In this document: piece after piece, positions 6,541 to 11,269 of the stretch
Layout of the letters: the number at the start of each line of letters is the position of its first letter
How positions within the stretch are numbered: position 1 is the first letter of the stretch
Source of the DNA: Oribacterium parvum
GTDB taxonomy: Bacteria; Bacillota; Clostridia; Lachnospirales; Lachnospiraceae
DNA: 13,140 bases
Reading direction: 5' to 3'
NCBI GenBank assembly: GCA_938022235.1
Contig: CALIEL010000257.1
Location: 1-13,140, forward strand
Notes under the pieces: generated by a model
The model's database searches: none
Seen by the model: only the letters and a program-made list of their open reading frames with translations
Told to the model about the DNA's origin: nothing
Translations under genes and position numbers: made by a program

Positions 6541-6928
6541 TTCTCTACCCATCCGTCATAAGCGATTGCCGCCTTCATTTCCGCCTTGGGATAGTTTCTT
6601 CTTGCACAATCTTTTCCCTGTAGATTAAGCCAAACGCCACCCGCTTCTTCAAATAATACAGGAACTTCCCGGCTCCCCCCTTAAATCTTCCTTCCTCCCT
6701 GTTTCTACCAGTTCCTTCTCATCATGTACCAGCTTATCTCCAAGAGTCTGAATCACATTCCAGACTGCAGCATGGCTAATAGATAGTCCTGTTGTTTGGC
6801 TCAGTTTTTCTGCACAGTTACGATAAGACATTTCTTTCCTCATGTAACTTGCCATCATATCTTTCCAAGATTTCTTGCTCAATCTCCTTGAAACTTATGC
6901 CTTTTTCCTCTAACATAGAATTCACCAT
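6541..6928 (-). pseudogene. ISLre2-family transposase remnant (UPF0236-like), frameshifted and internally deleted
   Basis: Three pieces of one transposase can be read on the minus strand. The N-terminus from 6928 (RBS AGGAG) reads MVNSMLEEKGISFKEIEQE in one frame. A second frame (open 6882-6649) gives MSYRNCAEKLSQTTG followed by ISHAAVWNVIQTLGDKL, the middle region of ISLre2 transposases. The third frame reads EVPVLFEEAGGVWLNLQGKD, then KAEMKAAIAYDGW, matching the catalytic region with the EEADG-type motif. From memory of the family, some 80-100 residues are missing between pieces one and two, and at least one further frameshift lies near 6660-6680. The C-terminal part is absent or too decayed to recognise. 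No active protein can be made. Confidence 0.78.
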
Positions 6929-6946
6929 ACAGCTCCTGACCTTAAT

Positions 6947-7026
6947 ATTTTTTGCCAACTATAGAATAGGTTATTTCTGTATGATGAGGAAGAGGCTTCG
7001 GCCTCTTCCTATTTTTTTGCCAACTA
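6947..7026. repeat. Direct repeats flanking the terminator
   Basis: ATTTTTTGCCAACTA (6947-6961) recurs as ATTTTTTTGCCAACTA (7011-7026), with the terminator hairpin between. Read on the minus strand both copies are TAGTTGGCAAAAAA and resemble duplicated insertion-sequence ends. Confidence 0.7.
6987..7018 (+). terminator. Strong rho-independent terminator with UUCG tetraloop
   Basis: The 10-bp perfect arms AGGAAGAGGC (6987-6996) and GCCTCTTCCT (7001-7010) enclose TTCG and are followed by a T-run at 7012-7018. It terminates plus-strand transcription, although no intact plus-strand gene lies upstream; it may protect the downstream exporter genes from readthrough, or be left over from a lost gene or the insertion sequence. 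Confidence 0.88.
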
Positions 7027-7114
7027 AAATTTTACTCTAAGTCTCTTAACTGTAAATTCTCGCTACTTATGTTAGTGTTGATTTTTTATATTGTTAAACA
7101 TGCCTATTACATTG

Positions 7115-7236
7115 TTGACTTCTCCATTTTTATATTGACAAATTGCACAAAAAGTAATACTGTAATTATAAGTGGAGTTATCATTGTTCATATAAAATGC
7201 TACCAATATTAAGTTGATAGTCTGCCCCCAATATTA
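7115..7236 (+). promoter_or_regulatory. Exporter upstream region: candidate promoter and direct repeats
   Basis: The AT-rich stretch 7027-7276 has no gene. It holds a perfect -35 TTGACA at 7135-7140, with only a weak -10 (TACTGT, 7158-7163) at 17 bp spacing. CCAATATTA occurs at 7203-7211 and 7228-7236, 25 bp apart start to start, and could be a binding site for an unidentified regulator. The ATPase start codon follows at 7277. Confidence 0.35.
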
Positions 7237-7276
7237 TCTTTAATACTTGTTGGTCACATTTGAATAGGAGATAATC

Positions 7277-8014
7277 GTGAGCTCTTTATTTTATGCTAAA
7301 GTATCAAAGAGGTATCCTGCTTTTGAACTACAGCCATTTGACTTCTATCTCAATGAGTGTGATATAGTTGGGCTAATTGGCGCTAACGGTGCCGGAAAAA
7401 CTACTTTTTTGAATTTGCTGGAAGGCAGATGCCTTCCGTCATCCGGCGAGGTTTATTACAAAGGCAGGGTTATGAAGCCTATTTCATGGAAAAAAAATCC
7501 TGTTGTTTCATTCTATGATGGCATTTGTCCATTTTGCGAGAAGTTTAATCCCAAAGACATTTGCACAATCATGGCTGATTGGTATCCTAAATGGAGTTCA
7601 GAGCAATATTTTTATTATCTGAATTTCCTAAACGTACAGATTATTGCTATAAAGCAAATGTCTCTTGGGACAAAAAATAAATTAATGTTGGCCACCATGC
7701 TGGCTCAAAACCCTGAAATATTGTTTTGTGATGAATTAACTACCGGACTGGATCCTGTTGCAAGAGAAAAAGTTTTGCATTTATTGAAAGAATATATTAA
7801 TAAGACACATTCAGCCGTTATCTTCTCCACTCACATTATTAGCGACTTAGAAAAATTTGCTTCCAGAATCATCTTACTCGATAACGGTAAGGTTATTTTG
7901 AATACTGATATTTCTTGCATTTTGGAAGGAAATAAAATTTCTTTAGAAAATGTAGTATATGACTATCTAAGTAAATCCACTTTAGCGAAAGGAAATGATA
8001 ATTTAATTTTGTAA
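7277..8014 (+). CDS. ABC-2 type exporter ATP-binding protein (Pmt/Ytr-like)
   Basis: A 245-residue cytoplasmic ATPase that should power the adjacent membrane protein. Walker A is GANGAGKT (35-42), the signature is a degenerate MSLGTKNK (128-135), Walker B is ILFCDE (148-153) followed by LTTGLDP, and the switch His is in STHI (His176). No clear Q-loop glutamine is seen; this stretch instead holds CPFC (84-87). The segment DWYPKWSSEQYF (101-112) resembles the FYPNWD-type motif of ATPases such as staphylococcal PmtA/PmtC or YtrB, which export peptides or are linked to antibiotic stress. The start is GTG, with AGGAG upstream. Base composition is more AT-rich than the flanking genes, a sign of transfer. 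The GntR-type regulator usual for this class is absent nearby. Confidence 0.87.
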   Translation: MSSLFYAKVSKRYPAFELQPFDFYLNECDIVGLIGANGAGKTTFLNLLEGRCLPSSGEVYYKGRVMKPISWKKNPVVSFYDGICPFCEKFNPKDICTIMADWYPKWSSEQYFYYLNFLNVQIIAIKQMSLGTKNKLMLATMLAQNPEILFCDELTTGLDPVAREKVLHLLKEYINKTHSAVIFSTHIISDLEKFASRIILLDNGKVILNTDISCILEGNKISLENVVYDYLSKSTLAKGNDNLIL

Positions 8015-8032
8015 TTATCAAATGAATAATAT

Positions 8033-8632
8033 ATGAAAGGGTTGCTTTATAAAGATTTTAAGTCCATTTTGAAGTTAATATCCCCTGTATATTTAATGTC
8101 TCTTATTCCAATTATTGTCTATATTGGGAAAGATATGTTTCTGTTTATGTTCTCCATAATTATTGGGATATTATTCGGAATGCAAGTATCAATAACTATT
8201 TCCGTAGATGAAAAAACAAAACTTGTTAATTATTATCGTATACTACCACTTTCCTATCATGTCATTGCTATGGAGAAATATATTTTCACGCTCATCATTT
8301 CTCTCCTTACAGGTATCATAATCTTCCTTGTTACTTTCAGTTATTCTGGACAGATTAGCCTTTTGTATCCATTCATTGGTTTCTACGTTGCGCTAATTTA
8401 TAACATGATAGTAATTCCCGCATCATTTTATTTTGGTGTAGAAAAAGGAAGATATATTCTCATAGGATTTACCATTCTTCCTATTATCATTACAAAATTT
8501 AATAATGTTTTATTAAAACTATATTCTATTCTTCAGACCAACTTGATTGCATTAGCAGTGATTTTACATTTGATTATTTTTGTCATCTCATACGTAATTT
8601 CAGTAAAAAGCATTGAAAAATATCGCATATAA
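8033..8632 (+). CDS. ABC-2 transporter permease (PmtB/D-like, ABC2_membrane_5 type)
   Basis: A 199-residue polytopic membrane protein starting MKGLLYKDFKSI, the usual opening of small ABC-2 permeases of the phenol-soluble-modulin-exporter type. Six hydrophobic segments are visible, at about 14-31, 34-54, 82-103, 108-132, 140-155 and 169-191. It lies 18 bp after the ATPase gene and is surely its partner. No Shine-Dalgarno precedes the ATG, so translation may depend on coupling to the upstream gene. Strongly AT-rich codons match the ATPase and differ from the flanking chromosome. The substrate could be a peptide, lipid or drug; nothing in the sequence decides this. Confidence 0.83.
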   Translation: MKGLLYKDFKSILKLISPVYLMSLIPIIVYIGKDMFLFMFSIIIGILFGMQVSITISVDEKTKLVNYYRILPLSYHVIAMEKYIFTLIISLLTGIIIFLVTFSYSGQISLLYPFIGFYVALIYNMIVIPASFYFGVEKGRYILIGFTILPIIITKFNNVLLKLYSILQTNLIALAVILHLIIFVISYVISVKSIEKYRI

Positions 8633-8648
8633 TTTCGATTTATAAAAC

Positions 8649-8730
8649 ATCAGACAGGCATAGTTCTTGCCGCCTCGGTTGGTTTTATGTGGTAACTTAA
8701 TTTTACCGATGGCAATAGACTATGTCTGAT
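8649..8730. repeat. Long imperfect hairpin around the IS256-type start codon
   Basis: Four nested complementary blocks pair: ATCAGACA (8649-8656) with TGTCTGAT (8723-8730), TAGT (8661-8664) with ACTA (8719-8722), TTGCC (8667-8671) with GGCAA (8711-8715), and TCGGT (8675-8679) with ACCGA (8705-8709). A further GGTAA/TTACC stem is possible in the loop. The candidate transposase ATG (8722) lies in the right arm and would be sequestered in a folded transcript. Confidence 0.6.
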
Positions 8731-8868
8731 AACATTGTACAGCTCAATGAGGATCTTATAAAGAGCAAGTCAAGGAACTGGTACGCGGTAGATGCAAAAA
8801 TGGGGATATTCGAAGAAATATTTAAAAAGAGACATGGATCAATATTTATAGAAGAAAAAATGATGTGA
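8722..8868 (+). pseudogene. IS256-family transposase N-terminal remnant
   Basis: The ATG at 8722 opens a 48-codon frame starting MSDNIVQLNEDLI, the typical start of IS256-type transposases. Right after this, the family's KEQVKELVRG is found one frame over (starting at the last base of the ATA codon, near 8760), consistent with loss of one base. The original frame goes on with unrelated residues and stops at 8868. Only about the first 25 residues of a protein near 400 residues are recognisable, so this is a relic. It marks the right side of the accessory island, just upstream of the rimP operon. Confidence 0.7.
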
Positions 8869-8945
8869 AAAGTGAAGAAAAACAAAGAAAAGGCTTGTTT
8901 TTTCATTGCTTTCGTGTTAGTGTGTAACAGTATTTGTAACGTAGG

Positions 8946-8973
8946 AAGGGGCAAGCAGCAGCTTGTCCCTTTT
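8946..8973 (+). terminator. Terminator-like hairpin in the rimP leader (possible attenuator)
   Basis: AAGGGGCAAGC (8946-8956) pairs with GCTTGTCCCTT (8961-8971) over 11 bp with one G-U pair and a 4-nt loop, then TTTT follows at 8970-8973. It lies only about 20 nt before the rimP start, so it is either the terminator of the island or a regulated attenuator of the operon. Confidence 0.6.
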
Positions 8974-8992
8974 GCTTGAATGGAGCGTTGGC

Positions 8993-9319
8993 ATGGAAAT
9001 TGAGAGAACAAAGGCGTATTTGGAAGAAATTCTTCCGGGAATGGGCTATGTGCTGGATAGTGTCACCTTTACAAAAGAGGCGGGAACCCACTATCTAAGG
9101 GCATTCATTTTTAGAAAAGATGAGCAGGACATGACGGTCAATGACTGTGCCATGGTCTCCAGAAGACTGTCCAAGTGGTTGGATAAGGAAGATTTTATTG
9201 CAGAAGAGTATATCCTGGAGGTTTGTTCCCTAGGCTTTAAGGATAATCCCGGAGCGGAGGAGCTTTCCGAAGTGGAAGAAGAACTGCTTTCCGAGGGAGA
9301 GGAAGCCACTGAAGAGTAA
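8993..9319 (+). CDS. rimP: Ribosome maturation factor RimP, short form lacking the C-terminal domain
   Basis: RimP binds the 30S subunit during its assembly in the cytoplasm. This 108-residue protein has the N-terminal RimP domain: HYLRAFIFRKDEQDMTVNDC (33-52) corresponds to the family's strand with D-x-x-x-T-x-D-D-C, followed by VSRRLSKWLD (55-64) and YILEV (73-77). The family then has SSPGLDRPL and an SH3-like C-terminal domain, giving about 150 residues. Here the sequence is CSLGFKDNPGAEE followed by an acidic Glu-rich tail to residue 108, so the second domain is missing. No other reading frame restores it. The ATG at 8993 has GGAG 7 nt ahead; an upstream in-frame ATG (8963) would start inside the leader hairpin and is rejected. 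It is first in the rimP-nusA-infB operon. Confidence 0.82.
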   Translation: MEIERTKAYLEEILPGMGYVLDSVTFTKEAGTHYLRAFIFRKDEQDMTVNDCAMVSRRLSKWLDKEDFIAEEYILEVCSLGFKDNPGAEELSEVEEELLSEGEEATEE

Positions 9320-9320
9320 A

Positions 9321-9350
9321 TTGTAAAACACAAACAGGTGAAAGTATAAT
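9321..9350 (+). promoter_or_regulatory. Candidate internal promoter before nusA
   Basis: TTGTAA (9321-9326) and a perfect TATAAT (9345-9350) are 18 bp apart, just after the rimP stop codon. Transcription would start near 9357. A 6-bp inverted repeat, CAGGCG (9352-9357) with CGCCTG (9384-9389), follows in the leader. This would allow nusA and downstream genes to be expressed independently of rimP. Confidence 0.5.
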
Positions 9351-9417
9351 ACAGGCGGAATAAAAGGCAGTAAGGATAGAAAACGCCTGATGATAAAAAT
9401 AAAGAGGAGTAAAAACG

Positions 9418-10059
9418 ATGAACGAGGAATTACGCTTAGCGCTAGACATGTTAGAGAAGGAAAAGAAAATTTCCAAGCAGGCTTTAATTGAGGCTATCGA
9501 GCTTTCATTACAAACCGCTTGCAAGAATCACTTCGGTTCCGCAGACAATGTGCACGTAAGCATGAATCCGGACACTGCAGTCTTTTCCGTATTGGCAGAT
9601 AAGACAGTTGTTGAGAAGGTGGGAGACAAGTCCACAGAAATCAGCTTGGAAGAAGCCCATGAAATGGATCCTTCCTATACCTTGGGAGATGTGGTGCAGG
9701 TACCCATTGATTCCAAGTCCTTCAGTAGAATTGCGGCGCAGAATGCCAAGGGCGTGATTGTGCAGAAGATTCGTGAGGAAGAGAGAAAGAACCTTTTTGA
9801 AGAATACTATGCTATGTCTAAGAAAATATTTACTGCTCTGGTAGAAAAGAATACCGGAAGAGCCTTAATCATGAACTTGGGTAAGGTGGACGGCTACCTG
9901 GCAGAGGCTGAGCAGATTCCGGGGGAGAATTTGACTCCCGGGCAAAGAGCCAAGGTCTATGTGGTGGAAGTGAAGGACAGCCCCAAGGGACCAAAGCTAA
10001 TGCTTTCCCGTACCCATCCGGAGTTGGTTCGTAAGCTGTTCTTTGAGGAGGTTTCCTAG
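9418..10059 (+). CDS. nusA: Transcription factor NusA, N-terminal and S1 domains (ends at an in-frame TAG)
   Basis: NusA binds RNA polymerase and controls pausing, termination and antitermination. This frame encodes 213 residues: the RNA-polymerase-binding N-terminal domain (about 1-125) and the S1 RNA-binding domain (about 134-200, ending KLMLSRTHPELVRKLFFEEV). The TAG at 10057-10059 is codon 214. The same frame continues without another stop into the KH domains, up to 10590, giving 390 residues if read through, a normal length for a clostridial NusA. In the family the residue at this place is usually Glu (VPE...G-VEIK), so one base change from GAG would explain it. The ATG has GAGGAG upstream. 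GAGGAGG just before the TAG resembles a Shine-Dalgarno. May be called a pseudogene, a split gene or a readthrough gene. Confidence 0.88.
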   Translation: MNEELRLALDMLEKEKKISKQALIEAIELSLQTACKNHFGSADNVHVSMNPDTAVFSVLADKTVVEKVGDKSTEISLEEAHEMDPSYTLGDVVQVPIDSKSFSRIAAQNAKGVIVQKIREEERKNLFEEYYAMSKKIFTALVEKNTGRALIMNLGKVDGYLAEAEQIPGENLTPGQRAKVYVVEVKDSPKGPKLMLSRTHPELVRKLFFEEVS

Positions 10060-10074
10060 CTTAGAGAAGGCATT

Positions 10075-10590
10075 GTGGAGATTAAGTCCATTTCCAGAGA
10101 GGCAGGATCTCGTACCAAGATGGCAGTCATTTCCAATGAAGAGGATGTGGATGCAGTGGGTGCCTGCGTAGGTCTTAACGGAAACCGTGTAAATACCATC
10201 GTGGAAGAGCTTCGGGGAGAGAAGATTGATATTATCAACTATGATGAGAACCCGGCATACCTGATTGAGAATTCCTTATCTCCGGCTAAGGTAATCGCGG
10301 TTATTGCGGATCCGGACAACAAGGAAGCTTTGGTCATTGTACCGGACAACCAGTTGTCTCTGGCCATCGGTAAGGAAGGACAGAACGCAAGACTTGCGGC
10401 AAAGCTGACCAATTACAAGATTGATATTAAGTCCGAGTCTCAGGCTCAGGAACAGGGAATCTTCGATGAAATGGGAATTGATTACCATGGAGAAAGCCTG
10501 GAGGAAGAAGATTTAGGCTATGATGAGGACTATGAGGATGCTCCCTATGAAGAAGGGGAAGAGGAAGCGGAAGCTTACGAGGAAGAATAA
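10075..10590 (+). CDS. nusA: Transcription factor NusA, KH1-KH2 domains and acidic tail (separate frame after TAG)
   Basis: This is the downstream half of NusA in the same reading frame as the upstream half. As an independent protein it would start at the GTG at 10075 (MEIKSISREAGSRTK) and have 171 residues. KH1 has GLNG (33-36) in the GxxG loop, which is usually GPKG or GPRG, and KH2 has GKEG (99-102) in LAIGKEGQNARLAAKL. The tail from about 125 is very acidic. An AGAAGG lies 4 nt before the GTG, too close for an ideal ribosome binding site; a GAGGAGG 23 nt away is too far. KH domains bind RNA, so a separate piece could act together with the S1 half, but this is speculation. The rnpM gene follows after about 100 bp. 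Confidence 0.8.
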   Translation: MEIKSISREAGSRTKMAVISNEEDVDAVGACVGLNGNRVNTIVEELRGEKIDIINYDENPAYLIENSLSPAKVIAVIADPDNKEALVIVPDNQLSLAIGKEGQNARLAAKLTNYKIDIKSESQAQEQGIFDEMGIDYHGESLEEEDLGYDEDYEDAPYEEGEEEAEAYEEE

Positions 10591-10607
10591 ATAAAAGAGA
10601 GACTTGG

Positions 10608-10639
10608 TTTTCGAAAAAAGGATTGCTCTTTTTCGAAAA
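10608..10639. promoter_or_regulatory. AT-rich hairpin between nusA and rnpM
   Basis: TTTTCGAAAAAAG (10608-10620) pairs with CTTTTTCGAAAA (10628-10639) with one bulged base. It lies in the 99-bp gap between nusA and rnpM and could be an RNA processing or pausing site. No strong terminator is seen here, so the downstream genes are likely in the same transcript. Confidence 0.4.
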
Positions 10640-10689
10640 GCATTTTCATAAAACCGATAGAACCATAGGGATGTTTTCCGGGAGGGAAA

Positions 10690-10956
10690 ATGAAGGTAGA
10701 GCCACAACGAAGCTGCATAGGCTGCGGAGAAAAGAAGGACAAAAAGGACTTGCTTCGGATTGTCCGTTCTCCGGAGGGGGAATATGCCGTGGATTTGCAA
10801 GGAAGAAAAAATGGAAGAGGCGCTTATCTTTGCAAGAATCTTTCTTGCCTGGAGAAGGCTGAGAAGAAAAAGGCTTTTTTCCGTTCCTTCAAGGAAGCAA
10901 TCCCCAAGGAAGACTTGGATAGACTGAGGGAGGAAATCAAAGAAATTGCAAAATAA
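10690..10956 (+). CDS. rnpM: RNase P modulator RnpM (YlxR)
   Basis: An 88-residue RNA-binding protein of the YlxR family, reported in Bacillus as a modulator of RNase P (RnpM). Visible features are CIGC (Cys9 and Cys12), GRGAYLC (42-48) and Cys53, which form the family core, and a basic Lys-rich stretch (56-67). Length is normal. The ATG has GGGAGG upstream at good spacing. Its end overlaps the TTG start of the next gene by 11 bp, which suggests translational coupling, and it sits in its standard place between nusA and the L7Ae-type gene. Confidence 0.93.
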   Translation: MKVEPQRSCIGCGEKKDKKDLLRIVRSPEGEYAVDLQGRKNGRGAYLCKNLSCLEKAEKKKAFFRSFKEAIPKEDLDRLREEIKEIAK

Positions 10957-11269
10957 GATATTGGGACTCTTGGGTTTGTCCATGAAGGCCGGAAAGGTCA
11001 AGGCGGGAGAGTTTTCCGTAGAAAAGTCCATTAAAGCCCATAAGGCCAAATTGGTGCTGGTGGCTGCCGATGCTTCGGAAAATACGGAAAAAAAATTCCG
11101 ACAAAGTTGTTTTTATTATCAGATTCCCATATTTTCCTTCGGAACGAAGGAGGAGCTGGGGAGAGGGATTGGAAAGGAAATGCGTTCTTCTCTGTGTATA
11201 GAGGATGAAGGCTTTGCGAAACGGATGATTGAGATTTTAGATGGAGGGAATGCGGATGTTAGAAGATAA
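10946..11269 (+). CDS. ylxQ: L7Ae-family RNA-binding protein YlxQ
   Basis: A 107-residue protein of the L7Ae/L30e/S12e fold that binds kink-turn RNA; the Bacillus homologue YlxQ is dispensable and its exact role is not settled. The N-terminus reads KILGLLGLSMKAGKVKAGE (4-22), typical of YlxQ, and LVLVAADASENT (36-47) is the core strand and helix. The start is the rare TTG at 10946, inside the end of rnpM, with GGGAGG about 12 nt upstream. A second TTG at 10961 would cut into the conserved beginning and is less likely. The end overlaps the infB start by 14 bp. Confidence 0.88.
   Translation: MQNKILGLLGLSMKAGKVKAGEFSVEKSIKAHKAKLVLVAADASENTEKKFRQSCFYYQIPIFSFGTKEELGRGIGKEMRSSLCIEDEGFAKRMIEILDGGNADVRR

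Larger units (their letters stand above)
6207..7026 (-). mobile_element. Decayed ISLre2-type insertion sequence (tentative boundaries)
   Basis: A degenerate transposase lies inside. GTTGGCAA occurs at 6207-6214 on one side, and its complement TTGCCAAC occurs at 6952-6959 and again at 7017-7024 on the other, in terminal-inverted-repeat orientation. The boundaries are tentative because 8 bp is short and no target duplication was found. The nested palindrome at 6251-6418 would lie within it, in place of the missing 3' part of the transposase gene. Confidence 0.45.

Noticed and set aside
7027..7276. A GntR-type regulator gene before the ABC exporter
   Set aside because: I found no open frame of suitable length or helix-turn-helix motif on either strand in this 250-bp AT-rich stretch.
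8963..8992. Longer RimP start at ATG 8963
   Set aside because: It lies inside the leader hairpin and adds ten residues not found in the family; the ATG at 8993 has a proper GGAG.
9418..10590. Genome-wide recoding of TAG as a sense codon
   Set aside because: The C26 hydrolase gene at 422 and the symporter gene at 3333 both end naturally at TAG, so TAG acts as a normal stop here.
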